In this document: positions 1 through 9,088 of the stretch, piece by piece
Position numbering within the stretch: position 1 is the stretch's first letter
How the letters are laid out: every line of letters begins with the position of its first letter
Position numbers and translations under genes: made by a program
The notes under the pieces: generated by a model
Seen by the model: only the letters and a program-made list of their open reading frames with translations
Database searches by the model: none
Told to the model about the DNA's origin: nothing
Origin: Spirochaetota bacterium
Lineage (GTDB): Bacteria > Spirochaetota > UBA4802 > JAKQUI01
Length of the DNA stretch: 64,000 nt
Direction of reading: 5' to 3'
NCBI GenBank assembly: GCA_029562645.1
Contig: JAKQUI010000001.1
Location: 124,001 to 188,000, forward strand

Positions 1-29
1 GGATATTTGCCGATACGGTGGCGATCATG

Positions 30-479
30 TCAGCGCTTCACGACCAGGCAGGGGACGGGCGACTTGCGCACGACCTTTTCGGAGACCGAGCCCATCAGCA
101 TCTCGGCGATATTGCTCGCGCCGTGCGAGCCCAGGACAATGAGCGTCGCCTTCTCGCGGCGGGCCACGTCGATGATGGTCTTAAACGGCACCCCGCTCTC
201 GACGATGCCGCGCACCGTGAAGTCGCGACCCAAGCGCCGGCACACCTCGTCGATGCGCCGCTGCGCGTCCTGCGTGAGGTTATTGAACAGCTCCATCTCG
301 TATTGTTTGATGGATTCGCCGAACCACGAAACCGTCTCGGCAAACGCCGCATGCCGCAGATCGATCACGTGCACGACGACGATCTCGGCGGTCCCCGCCC
401 CCTTGAGTTTCCGCAGATAGGGAACGGCGGCCCCGGCGCAGTCCGAGAAATCCGTCGGATACAGCACTCGCTTGAACAC
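30..479 (-). CDS. Universal stress protein, UspA family
   Basis: A 149-residue single-domain protein of usual UspA length. It begins with the family's N-terminal strand (FKRVLYPTDFSD). Near residues 117-131 it carries the nucleotide-binding pattern G-2x-G-9x-G-S (GSHG...MGS), so it belongs to the ATP-binding subclass. Such cytoplasmic proteins bind ATP and act in stress survival; the ligand here is inferred from the motif. It is the last gene of a minus-strand set, starting 12 bp after the stop of the upstream lipoprotein gene, and is probably co-transcribed with it. No key residue is missing. Confidence 0.93.
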   Translation of the reverse strand: MFKRVLYPTDFSDCAGAAVPYLRKLKGAGTAEIVVVHVIDLRHAAFAETVSWFGESIKQYEMELFNNLTQDAQRRIDEVCRRLGRDFTVRGIVESGVPFKTIIDVARREKATLIVLGSHGASNIAEMLMGSVSEKVVRKSPVPCLVVKR

Positions 480-491
480 GGACCCTCCGCC

Positions 492-1535
492 CTAGAATTT
501 TTTCACCGCGCACATGCCGGGCCCCTTCTCGGCCAGAAAGGCGATCGCGGCCGCCAGCCGCGTGCTGTCCACCAGGTAGGTGGCGTGCTCGAGCGTGAGC
601 AGCATCGCGCCGTGGGCCATCCCGGCGATCTTCAGTTGCGCCGGGAGCTTGACCAGGTGGCGCGGCCCGGTGAGGACCGCCCAGAGCCCCTCGCGGTCCT
701 CGTAGAGCATGCCCCCCGGGAAGAAGGCCACATCCGCGATATCGCGGAACTTGAACACCTCGCGCTTCTTCTTGTCGGGAACGGAGAGCTCCACGAGCTG
801 CCACATCCCGATGATGCCGGAGACATACCAGAGCCGGTTGTTCTCGAACCACATCCGGGGCGAGTTCACCTTGATGTCCTTCATGAAGAGCGAATCGGCG
901 GCCAGGTCCACGATGTTCGCCGTGTAGTCGCCCGCGATGCCGAGGATCACCATCATCGTCGTGCCGCTCTTGTAGAGATGGGAATAATACGGCACCCCGA
1001 TGAAGGGCGGCTGGATCTTGTCCCGCCCCGCCACGACGGCGATCTTCCGGTCCGCGATCGAATAGCGATGCAGTTGGCGGCCGACGAAATAGAACACGGC
1101 GTCGTCGGACACCGCCAGGGAATCGGCCTTGTCCTTTTTATCCTGGGAGACGACGACGCTCGACTCCGATGCGCCGCCCTTCCCGAAGATCCGCAGCTCG
1201 AGGCCGTTCGTGGCCGCGATGCGGCCGGTTGCCGGATCGCACGCAAGGTGCTTGAATTGCGCGGGAACGTCGATGGACGCCGCGCAGGGATGATGGAGCC
1301 GCACCGTATTGTCCGAGCGCGTGTAGATCACGTTCCCGGAGGCGACGGGCTCCCCCTTCTTGAACTTCGCGATCTTCGAGGAGAGCACCAGGCCCTCGGC
1401 CGCACGCAGCGTCCCCTCCTCGATGGCGCCCTGCCGGTAGGCCTCGATGCCCTTGAGCATCTTCGATTCGTGCTCGGGGGAGCACCCGAGCGCCGCCGCG
1501 AACGCGACGCCCACAAGGAATATGCGATGATTCAT
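492..1535 (-). CDS. Predicted lipoprotein, possible beta-propeller
   Basis: This 347-residue protein starts with a short signal peptide and a lipobox at residues 15-18 (ALGC), so it should be lipidated at Cys18 and exported. The rest is rich in beta-strand-like segments of the kind seen in propeller proteins (for example LWYVSGIIGMWQLVEL), but I cannot assign a family. It lies 7 bp downstream of a TPR membrane protein and 12 bp upstream of the universal stress gene, which suggests a three-gene operon. Function is unknown; a periplasmic or surface structural or sensing role is only a guess. Confidence 0.75.
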   Translation of the reverse strand: MNHRIFLVGVAFAAALGCSPEHESKMLKGIEAYRQGAIEEGTLRAAEGLVLSSKIAKFKKGEPVASGNVIYTRSDNTVRLHHPCAASIDVPAQFKHLACDPATGRIAATNGLELRIFGKGGASESSVVVSQDKKDKADSLAVSDDAVFYFVGRQLHRYSIADRKIAVVAGRDKIQPPFIGVPYYSHLYKSGTTMMVILGIAGDYTANIVDLAADSLFMKDIKVNSPRMWFENNRLWYVSGIIGMWQLVELSVPDKKKREVFKFRDIADVAFFPGGMLYEDREGLWAVLTGPRHLVKLPAQLKIAGMAHGAMLLTLEHATYLVDSTRLAAAIAFLAEKGPGMCAVKKF

Positions 1536-1542
1536 GAAGTCC

Positions 1543-2916
1543 TCACTCGTTCTTGGCGGTCTTCGCCTTGATCTTCTCCACCGCCTTGTCGAGGAAGGTG
1601 GAATCGTAGAGCTCGACCATCCGCGACGACGCGGACGAACGGGCCCGGATGCTGAATTTGGACGTGGTGATGTACATGCCGCTCTTGCACTTCTCGGCGC
1701 CGATCGTGCGGTGGAAGTTGATGATTTGCCCCTCGGTGATCTCCTTCGTGGTGCGGTTGAAGACGATGAGGACCGGCGGCTCGTTGATCCGCTTGATGTT
1801 GAAGGCCTTGTACACGTACTCGTTGTGCGACACTTCCTTTTTCGAGACGATATTGTAGTTGAGCCGCGAGATCACCTCCTGGATGAGCGGCTGCAGCTCC
1901 GTGATCGAGGAGGTGAAGAACGATTTGAGGTTGGGGTTGTTCAGGATGTTCTGGTACTCCTCGAGCTTGAGCCGGGTGCTTCGGAAATCCGAGTTGATCC
2001 GCGCGATCTGCTCCCAGTGGTGCACCGCCTCCTTGATCTTGTTCTCGATCTCGAAGCACTCCGCCAGCAGGTAGCGGTAGGCCAGCGCCTCGTCGTCCTT
2101 CTTGTCGATCCGCCCGATCCCCTCTTCGAGGGCCTCGATCGCCTTGTCGTACAGGCCGTTCTCGAAGTATATCTCGCCCAGGTGGTACAGGCTTTTCACG
2201 AAGAAGGCGCGGTCCTTCCGCGAGTTCTCGAACATCCGGATGGCGGTGTCGAAGTCCTTTTTTCCCTTGTAGATGACCCCCAGATAGAAGTTCGCCTCGA
2301 ACATGGACTGCGGATGCTCGACCGCGCGCAGCAGAAAGGCCTCCGCGTCGTCGTACTCGGACAGGTAGTAGCTCGCCACGCCGATGGGCAGCACGCAGTC
2401 GACGAGCGACGGATCGGCGGTGATGGCGCGGCTGAGGCACTCCTTCGCCTCCTTGTATTTCTTCTGCTTGTACTGGGCGTGCCCCAGCCGATGGTTGGCC
2501 TTCACGTCCTCGGGTTTGAACTTGAGGATCTCACGATACTCGTCGATCTCCTTGGGGAACTGCTGGGTGGCGCTGTAGAGATCGGCCAGCAGGTAGTGGA
2601 TGTCGAGCTCGCTCACGTGCTTGTTGAAATCGGGAATGCCCAAAATGGCGTTGAGCTCCGAGATGGCCAGCATGAACTGCGACTGCTTCATGAGGATGCG
2701 CGCCCGCACATAGCGCGCCGGGACATAGTCCTTCTTCTTGTCCAGGATGCTCTTGACGATGGCGCTCGCGCGGGAGAGATCCTCCTCGTTCATGAACTCC
2801 TCGGCGCGACGCACCCGCGCAGGCAGGTGCACGGACTTGAAGACGAGCGCAAACCCCACCGCAAACAGCAGGATGAGCACCACCAGCCCGATCCGGTATA
2901 ATGTCATATCACCCAT
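1543..2916 (-). CDS. Membrane-anchored TPR protein with restriction-endonuclease-like C-terminal domain
   Basis: 457 residues. One transmembrane segment lies at about residues 8-26, followed by roughly eight tetratricopeptide repeats to about residue 310. The last 140 residues look like the Mrr/restriction-endonuclease-like fold, including a GMYITTSKFS strand and a final FLDKAVEKI helix typical of Mrr_cat domains. The expected catalytic D...(E/Q)xK residues are not evident: where a VQVKR-type strand is expected the sequence reads LIVFNR. The domain may therefore be non-catalytic. An alternative start is Met4. It is the first gene of the minus-strand operon with the lipoprotein and UspA genes. 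TPRs suggest a scaffold; the nuclease-fold call is by eye. Confidence 0.75.
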   Translation of the reverse strand: MGDMTLYRIGLVVLILLFAVGFALVFKSVHLPARVRRAEEFMNEEDLSRASAIVKSILDKKKDYVPARYVRARILMKQSQFMLAISELNAILGIPDFNKHVSELDIHYLLADLYSATQQFPKEIDEYREILKFKPEDVKANHRLGHAQYKQKKYKEAKECLSRAITADPSLVDCVLPIGVASYYLSEYDDAEAFLLRAVEHPQSMFEANFYLGVIYKGKKDFDTAIRMFENSRKDRAFFVKSLYHLGEIYFENGLYDKAIEALEEGIGRIDKKDDEALAYRYLLAECFEIENKIKEAVHHWEQIARINSDFRSTRLKLEEYQNILNNPNLKSFFTSSITELQPLIQEVISRLNYNIVSKKEVSHNEYVYKAFNIKRINEPPVLIVFNRTTKEITEGQIINFHRTIGAEKCKSGMYITTSKFSIRARSSASSRMVELYDSTFLDKAVEKIKAKTAKNE

Positions 2917-3094
2917 AGGTCACCTGCACGAAGGCCCGCGCGCCGCCAATGCGCGCAATGGCCCATAAACATAGTCAGTGGAGCGATATCCGTCAACAAT
3001 AATTCGCCGCATGGCGGCAACGGCCGCGAATATCGGCGAAGCGCCATCACCCCCACACCCATGTGAAGAAATACCCTGTGAGCCGCAAATCCAT

Positions 3095-3123
3095 TTGACA
3101 AGAACGCATTGTATTGCTATACT
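3095..3123 (+). promoter_or_regulatory. Sigma-70-type promoter for the TPR lipoprotein operon
   Basis: A consensus -35 box TTGACA at 3095-3100 is separated by 17 bp from TATACT at 3118-3123. The expected transcript start is near 3130, leaving a short leader before the TPR gene. It is one of the best promoter matches in the window. Confidence 0.75.
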
Positions 3124-3166
3124 ATGAGGGCTGGGAACCAAAAGTGAACTTGTGCACAAAAATGTA

Positions 3167-5074
3167 ATGAAAAATCGATGTTTCGTACCGTTCGTGACCG
3201 TGCTCATTCCCGTCGCCCTTTCCCTATCGGGCTGCACGTCCGCCCCTCCAGTGCCCACGAAGCCCGCCGCGGAACCGACCGCCAGCCGGGAGATCGTGGC
3301 CGACTGGCACCTGTACAGCATGGGGCTGTATTACAAATCGACCAAGAACTACACCACCGCCATCAAGTACTTCCTCGACGCCGCGGCGCACGGGGTCGCG
3401 CTCGATCTGGTCTACGAAAAGCTCGCGGAATGCTACAGCCTTCTCTTCGACTACGACACCGCGATCAACTACGCGAAGCTGTCCATCGAGAAGAACCCGT
3501 CCTCGCCGGCGCCGTATCTGCTGCTGTATCGGATCTACGTGAACCTGAACAACCATCAGCAGGCGGCGGAGGCCCTCGAGCAGCTCATCGCGGTGGACCC
3601 CGAGCCGGTGGAGGTGCATTTCCGCCTCGGCGTCCACTACTACACGCGCATGAAGAACTACGACCGCGCCCTGGTGAGCTTTCGCGCCATCCTGGACATC
3701 GCCGCCTCCAAGCACGTGGAGGACCGCTTCCTGGAGTACGCGCATTACTACATCGGCTACATCCACTACAACAAGGGACAGATCGACGCGTCGATCGAGC
3801 ACTTCGCCCGTTCGGCCGACATCAATCCCGGAAACGCGCAAACGCTCAACATCCTGATCATTCTCCTGATGCACAGCACGCAGATCGACCGGGCGGCCGG
3901 ATACGCCGCGCAGTTCCTGGAGCGCTATCCCGACAATGCGCGCATGAACGCCGTCATGGGGCAGATCCTCTACCTGCGCAACAGCCCGCGCGCGAAATCA
4001 TACCTGCGCCGCGGCATGGGCGATGCGTCGCCCTACGGCATCACGGCGCGCGGGCTGTACTACGAGCTCCTGCGTCGCGACGACCGCGCGCTCGCGTCCA
4101 TCAAAAAGTCGCTCGAGAACAATCCGGGCGCCGTCGCCGCCCATGTCGCGCTGGCGAAACTCTCGCTGCGCAAGCACAAGAAGCGCGTGGCCCTGAGCGA
4201 GTACTTCACGGCGGGCATCCTCCTGTACAAGGCCAAGCAGTATTCCGATGCGCGCACATATCTTACAAAATCGCTCGCGCTTGATGATGGGATACCCGAA
4301 ACCTACATCTACCTGGGAAAGATTTCGGAGGAGACGGGGAACCGCTCGCTGGCCATCGTCCACTACAAGAAGGCCAACCAGCTCCAGCCGCGCTCGGACA
4401 TCTATTCGCACCTGGGATACCTCTACAGCCAGCGCAACGACTTCGCCGAATCGATGCGCAACTTCGACCGCGCCATCGCCATGGAGCCGAAGAACCCGAA
4501 ATCGTATTTCATCAAGGGGATCGTCCTGTCGGACCGCAAGGACTATCCCCGCGCCGAGCAGGAGTTCCGCACGGCCGTGTCGCTGGACGGCAACGACACC
4601 TACTACTTCTACCTGGCCACGGTGCAGGAGAAGCAGCGCAAGCTCGACGAGGCGATGGACTCGCTGCGCAGGGCGCTCGCGGTGAACGCGGAGAACCCGC
4701 GCGCGTGCAACTATCTGGGCTATCTCTACGCCGACAACAACATGCGCCTGGACGAGTCGATCGACCTCATTCGGCGCGCGCTGAAGCACGAACCGCGCAA
4801 CGGGGCCTACCTCGACTCGCTGGGCTGGGCCTACTACCGGAAGGGCGACTACCAGCGCGCGCTCAAGAAGCTCCTCGAGGCGCAGCGCCTCCTCGAGCGC
4901 GACAAGGCCTCAGATCCGGTGGTCTACGATCATATCGCCGACACCTACAAAATGATCGGCGACCGGGAAAAAGCGCTTGAATACTGGCGCAAATCCCTGC
5001 ACCTGGAAAAAAATCCCGCGATCGAAACCAAGATCCGGGAGATCGAAGCGCTCATCAAACAACAGGGGAACTAA
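3167..5074 (+). CDS. TPR-repeat lipoprotein
   Basis: About 635 residues. The ATG at 3167 gives a classic lipoprotein signal peptide with lipobox LSGC at residues 20-23; a GTG at 3152 would add five residues. The mature protein is almost entirely tetratricopeptide repeats (about a dozen), with many canonical signatures such as YFHLG- and YLGYLY-like helices. It should be a lipid-anchored scaffold in the envelope. The gene sits behind a strong promoter and 6 bp upstream of another lipoprotein gene, so the two probably work together at the outer membrane. No catalytic domain is visible. Similar TPR lipoproteins take part in secretion, outer-membrane assembly or gliding; which applies here is unknown. 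Confidence 0.88.
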   Translation: MKNRCFVPFVTVLIPVALSLSGCTSAPPVPTKPAAEPTASREIVADWHLYSMGLYYKSTKNYTTAIKYFLDAAAHGVALDLVYEKLAECYSLLFDYDTAINYAKLSIEKNPSSPAPYLLLYRIYVNLNNHQQAAEALEQLIAVDPEPVEVHFRLGVHYYTRMKNYDRALVSFRAILDIAASKHVEDRFLEYAHYYIGYIHYNKGQIDASIEHFARSADINPGNAQTLNILIILLMHSTQIDRAAGYAAQFLERYPDNARMNAVMGQILYLRNSPRAKSYLRRGMGDASPYGITARGLYYELLRRDDRALASIKKSLENNPGAVAAHVALAKLSLRKHKKRVALSEYFTAGILLYKAKQYSDARTYLTKSLALDDGIPETYIYLGKISEETGNRSLAIVHYKKANQLQPRSDIYSHLGYLYSQRNDFAESMRNFDRAIAMEPKNPKSYFIKGIVLSDRKDYPRAEQEFRTAVSLDGNDTYYFYLATVQEKQRKLDEAMDSLRRALAVNAENPRACNYLGYLYADNNMRLDESIDLIRRALKHEPRNGAYLDSLGWAYYRKGDYQRALKKLLEAQRLLERDKASDPVVYDHIADTYKMIGDREKALEYWRKSLHLEKNPAIETKIREIEALIKQQGN

Positions 5075-5080
5075 TCGCAT

Positions 5081-5911
5081 ATGAACAGCGTGGCTCGGAT
5101 GACCCGCGGCGTCGCCGCGGCGGTTGCAGTCGTGTGTATGGCGGGATGCGCCTCCGGAAACCGCGCCGCGGACGATCAGCGCGCCTCGCTCGGCGATGCG
5201 GCGGTGAAGGCGCTCGTACAGCGGGTGCGGGACCTCAACGCCGGCGCGCCGGACCGCTTCGTGGCCAGCTTCACCGTCGAGGGCACCATGCACAACCGGA
5301 AGAACTTCAAGTCGCTCGGGAGCGCCATGTTCCTGCGCGATCCGCTGCGCATGAAGGTCATCTTCACCGACCTCATCTTCAAGAGCCCCATCTCCATGCT
5401 GGTGCGAAACGGCGACGAGCTGCGCTTCTACTTTCCCGCCGAGCGCAAGCTCGTGATCGACAGCGCCGCCAAAATCGACTTGAACCGCTACATCGAGATC
5501 GACGTCGACTTTTTGTTCTTAAGCCAGATCGCAAGCGGGCGCGTGGGGACGATCGAGAACTTCAAGGCATCGGGCGGCGCAGACGCGACGGGCGATCCGA
5601 AGGCGGCGGGGACCACCTATCTCATCCTCGAGAACGACCGCTTTTATCAGACCATCGCCTTCAGGAACAATCTCCCGGAGAAGATCCTCCTGGTCAGGAA
5701 ATCGAACAACCACCGCTTCGAGTTCCACTTTGAAGCGCCGGCATACCAGAACAACCGCTTCACCTGCCGGTCGATCCGGTTCATTTCGCTGGCCCGCAAG
5801 GACGTGATCCGGCTCACCTTCAACCGGATAAACTACAACGTGGCCATCGATCCCGATGGCGTCACCGACATCCCCATGGACCGGAAAACGGAGACCATCC
5901 GGGTCAACTGA
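5081..5911 (+). CDS. LolB/DUF4292-like outer-membrane lipoprotein
   Basis: 276 residues with signal peptide and lipobox MAGC (residues 20-23). The mature part has the alternating beta-strand pattern of LolA/LolB-type half-barrels: ASFTVEGTM, SAMFLRDPLRMKVIF, ISMLVRNGDELRFYFP and RFIEFHFEAPAYQ-like strands. This resembles DUF4292-type lipoproteins. Such proteins bind acyl chains or lipoproteins in the periplasm or outer membrane. Its start is 6 bp after the TPR lipoprotein stop, implying co-transcription. Lipoprotein insertion is a plausible role, but a true LolB assignment is not established from sequence alone. Confidence 0.7.
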   Translation: MNSVARMTRGVAAAVAVVCMAGCASGNRAADDQRASLGDAAVKALVQRVRDLNAGAPDRFVASFTVEGTMHNRKNFKSLGSAMFLRDPLRMKVIFTDLIFKSPISMLVRNGDELRFYFPAERKLVIDSAAKIDLNRYIEIDVDFLFLSQIASGRVGTIENFKASGGADATGDPKAAGTTYLILENDRFYQTIAFRNNLPEKILLVRKSNNHRFEFHFEAPAYQNNRFTCRSIRFISLARKDVIRLTFNRINYNVAIDPDGVTDIPMDRKTETIRVN

Positions 5912-5972
5912 GAAGACGTCCAGCTTTACTGTACATCAACTCGGTGCAATAAAACATACGTTTCACTAAAAC

Positions 5973-6456
<484 letters not shown>

Positions 6457-6508
6457 TATGCAACCCCTGAATAAATATATATCAAGAACATTATGCCGTC
6501 AAATAGAA

Positions 6509-7744
6509 TCATACGGAGGCATGCATCAGCACCCGCTCGTACACCCCGACCATCCTGCGCACCGCGGCCTCCCACGAGAAGTGCTCCGCGACGCGCGCTT
6601 GGCCCGCCGCGCCCAGGCTCTTCATCTTTTTTGGGTCGGCCAGGAGCGCATGGATCGCCTCGGCGAGGGCGTAGCTGTCGCGTGCGGGAACGATGACGCC
6701 GGCGTCGCCCACCACCTCGGGGAGCGCCCCGCCGTCGCTGGCGATCACCGGCGTGCCGCAGGCCATGGCCTCGGCCGCGGGGAACCCGAAGCCCTCGTGC
6801 GTCGAGGGGACCACCGCGATCTGCGCCTCATTGTAGTGGCGCACCAGGTCGTCGGTCGTGGTCTTTCCCGTGAAGGATATCCGGCCGGCGAGCCCCAGCT
6901 TCTCGATGAGAAGCGTGGAAACGCGCCGGTGCGGCGAGCCGCCGTCCACCACGGTGAGGTTCACCTCGGCGTCCAGGTGGCTGAGCGCCTTGACCAGGTA
7001 GAGGAATCCCTTTTTCCCGTCCTCGACGTTCCCGACGAACACGATCTTCCCCCGCACCTTCTTCACGGCGCGAAGCGGCCGGAAGATCGTCCGGTCGAGG
7101 CCGTTGTACACCACCGTTTGCCGCTGCGCCGGAACGCCGAACGACCGCGTTATGCGATCCCGCGAGTCCTCGGACACCGTGATCACGTGATCGAGGCGTT
7201 TCGCGACAAAGCGCTGCATCGAGATCGGATAAAAGAAGATCCCCTTGACCTTGTTCGCGAACGACGAGGCGCGCTCAATGACGTTTTTCAAATCGACCGT
7301 CAGGGGGTGATGGATCGTCGCGATCACGGGGACCCCCAGCCCCTGCATCAGCAGGAGGCCGTATCCCAAACACTGGTTGTCGTGGATCACATCGAAGCGC
7401 ACCGTCTGCGACAGCTCGCGCAGCATCGCGAAGGCGCGGTAACTGAACGCGCTGATCTCGGGGAAGGCGCCCACGCGGCTGGTCGCGTACTGATAGAGGT
7501 TCACCGGATCGAAGATATCGAAGGGTCGCTCCGGGTTGATGACCGACGCCCCCTTCTTCACATAGTACTCGTTGTTGGGGACGTAATGGACCGTCACGCC
7601 CCGCATCGCCGGCGGCGCGGGCGGACCCACGATCGCGTGCACCTCGTGCCCCTGGCGCACCAGCTCCTCGGCCACGTACTTGAGGTATATCCCCTGTCCG
7701 CCGCAGTAGGGGTTTCCCCGATAGCAGAGCAGGCAGATTCTCAC
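6509..7744 (-). CDS. Family 4 glycosyltransferase
   Basis: About 411 residues. I choose the GTG at 7744 because it overlaps the stop of the preceding acetyltransferase by 4 bp (GTGA) and begins directly with the first Rossmann strand (RICLLCYRGNPYCGGQG). The C-terminal GT-B half carries the family motif EGFGFPAAEAMACGTPVIAS with the two glutamates used for sugar-nucleotide binding. It should be a retaining cytoplasmic transferase using a nucleotide sugar. It is the last gene of the glyS-lpxC-MBL-acetyltransferase operon, so a role in cell-envelope polysaccharide or lipid glycosylation is likely. Donor and acceptor cannot be read from sequence. Confidence 0.93.
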   Translation of the reverse strand: MRICLLCYRGNPYCGGQGIYLKYVAEELVRQGHEVHAIVGPPAPPAMRGVTVHYVPNNEYYVKKGASVINPERPFDIFDPVNLYQYATSRVGAFPEISAFSYRAFAMLRELSQTVRFDVIHDNQCLGYGLLLMQGLGVPVIATIHHPLTVDLKNVIERASSFANKVKGIFFYPISMQRFVAKRLDHVITVSEDSRDRITRSFGVPAQRQTVVYNGLDRTIFRPLRAVKKVRGKIVFVGNVEDGKKGFLYLVKALSHLDAEVNLTVVDGGSPHRRVSTLLIEKLGLAGRISFTGKTTTDDLVRHYNEAQIAVVPSTHEGFGFPAAEAMACGTPVIASDGGALPEVVGDAGVIVPARDSYALAEAIHALLADPKKMKSLGAAGQARVAEHFSWEAAVRRMVGVYERVLMHASV

Positions 7745-8415
7745 CGGCCCCTCCGCTTCCATTCGTCGATTCTGCGGTACAGGTCGCTCATGAGGACCAC
7801 CTTCTTCGGATCGAGCTTTTTGACGACCTTCGCCGGGTTCCCGACCGCGATCACGTTGGACGGAATGTCCCGGCGCACCACGGCCCCCGCGCCCACGATG
7901 GAGTTTTCACCGACGCGCACGCCCTTGCATACGATCGCGGAATCGCCGATCCACACGCCCTTCTCGAGTATGATGGGGGCCGTGCGCCCAACCGGCTGCG
8001 TGCGGTCGTAGATGTCGTGCCAGTCGGCGTCGGTGAGATAGCAGCGGTTGGCGAGCATGCAGTCGTCGCCCACTTGGATCTTCGAGGCGCTCGAGAGGCG
8101 GATGCCGCTCATCAACAGCACGTTGTCGCCGATATCGATGGCGCCCTCGTGGCCGTTCATGCGGAACGTGGTGATGGTGGTCCGGTCGCCGCGCCCCGCC
8201 GCGAAGACGCAGTTTTTCCCGATGCGGATGTTGGGACCGAAGACGTCGATGTTCTGGATGCCCCACGTCCGGGGCGTCCCGCCGATGTGCGCGAACTTCT
8301 TCTTGAACGAGAGATGATAGGTCAGGTAGGTGCGCGTCAAGAAGACGATGCTGCCGAGGAAGGTCGGCTTGAGGAAATCGTCCATCGCGTCGAACTGTGG
8401 GATCCCGTTCGCCAC
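7741..8415 (-). CDS. Hexapeptide-repeat acyltransferase (LbH family)
   Basis: About 224 residues from a GTG start; the ATG at 8385 is an alternative. The middle and C-terminal part is a left-handed beta-helix with hexapeptide repeats (IGKNCVF, IDIGDNVLL, IQVGDDCML, GVWIGDSAIV, VRVGENSIVGAGAVV) ending in the xxVGNPAKVVK signature of the maltose/galactoside/WbbJ O-acetyltransferase group. It would transfer an acetyl group from acetyl-CoA to a sugar. It is 4 bp downstream of the MBL hydrolase gene and overlaps the glycosyltransferase gene by 4 bp, so acetylation of an envelope glycan is likely. Confidence 0.92.
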   Translation of the reverse strand: MANGIPQFDAMDDFLKPTFLGSIVFLTRTYLTYHLSFKKKFAHIGGTPRTWGIQNIDVFGPNIRIGKNCVFAAGRGDRTTITTFRMNGHEGAIDIGDNVLLMSGIRLSSASKIQVGDDCMLANRCYLTDADWHDIYDRTQPVGRTAPIILEKGVWIGDSAIVCKGVRVGENSIVGAGAVVRRDIPSNVIAVGNPAKVVKKLDPKKVVLMSDLYRRIDEWKRRGR

Positions 8416-8419
8416 CGGG

Positions 8420-9085
8420 CTACATCATCGAGAAGAAGTACTGCCGGATCATCTCGAAGTTGCGCTGCACGTCGCGCGCGCCGCTGACGCACTCCATGTG
8501 CCCCGGCAGCAGGTACTCGACGTCCAGCCCCGCCATGCGCGAGATGCTCTCCTTGAGCTTCGCGCCGCTCCCGCCGGGAAAATCGACGCGCCCCACGCTT
8601 TCGCGGAAGATGAGGTCGCCGCACGCAAGCGCCTTTTTCTCCGGCCAGTACACGCAGATGGACCCCGGCGAGTGGCCCGGGGTGAGATAGACCTCCAGGC
8701 CCACGCCGTTCACCTCCCAGGTCCCCTCCGTGAGGACCGGATCGAACGTATATTTCGGGAAGGGCATGCCGAACATCGCGAAAAACTGCGGGCCCGTCGT
8801 ATTCAAGAATTCGATTTCGTCCGCGTGCATCGCCACCTTCACGCCCTTGTCCATGAAATACTCGCTCCCCTCGAGATGGTCGGGATGGCAGTGCGTGTTC
8901 ACGACATAGTTGATGTCGTCGGGGTTGAGCCCGTCCTTTTTCATGTCCGCGAACCGAAGGTCCAGATGGTGCTTGAGGCCGGGATCGAACAGGATGTTGA
9001 GCGGCTCGCCGAAATAGAAGGTATTGCAGTTGTTCTCGAACACGCCGCGCCAGACATAGGCGTACACGCCGTCACACAGTTTCAT
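8420..9085 (-). CDS. MBL-fold metallo-hydrolase
   Basis: 221 residues with the metallo-beta-lactamase motif HCHPDH (the HxHxDH zinc site) after a short NTHCHPDHLEG strand. Later metal ligands are TPGHSPGS, CGDLIF and a C-terminal LPGH. The arrangement matches glyoxalase-II-like hydrolases of the MBL superfamily. It begins 3 bp after lpxC ends and is followed after 4 bp by an acetyltransferase, so it is part of the envelope operon. The substrate is unknown. Confidence 0.9.
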   Translation of the reverse strand: MKLCDGVYAYVWRGVFENNCNTFYFGEPLNILFDPGLKHHLDLRFADMKKDGLNPDDINYVVNTHCHPDHLEGSEYFMDKGVKVAMHADEIEFLNTTGPQFFAMFGMPFPKYTFDPVLTEGTWEVNGVGLEVYLTPGHSPGSICVYWPEKKALACGDLIFRESVGRVDFPGGSGAKLKESISRMAGLDVEYLLPGHMECVSGARDVQRNFEMIRQYFFSMM

Positions 9086-9088
9086 GCC

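Noticed and set aside
18-1571. 517-codon plus-strand open frame
   Set aside because: It lies opposite the clearly coding UspA and lipoprotein genes and has a biased, low-complexity His/Arg/Asp-rich composition typical of antisense frames in high-GC DNA.
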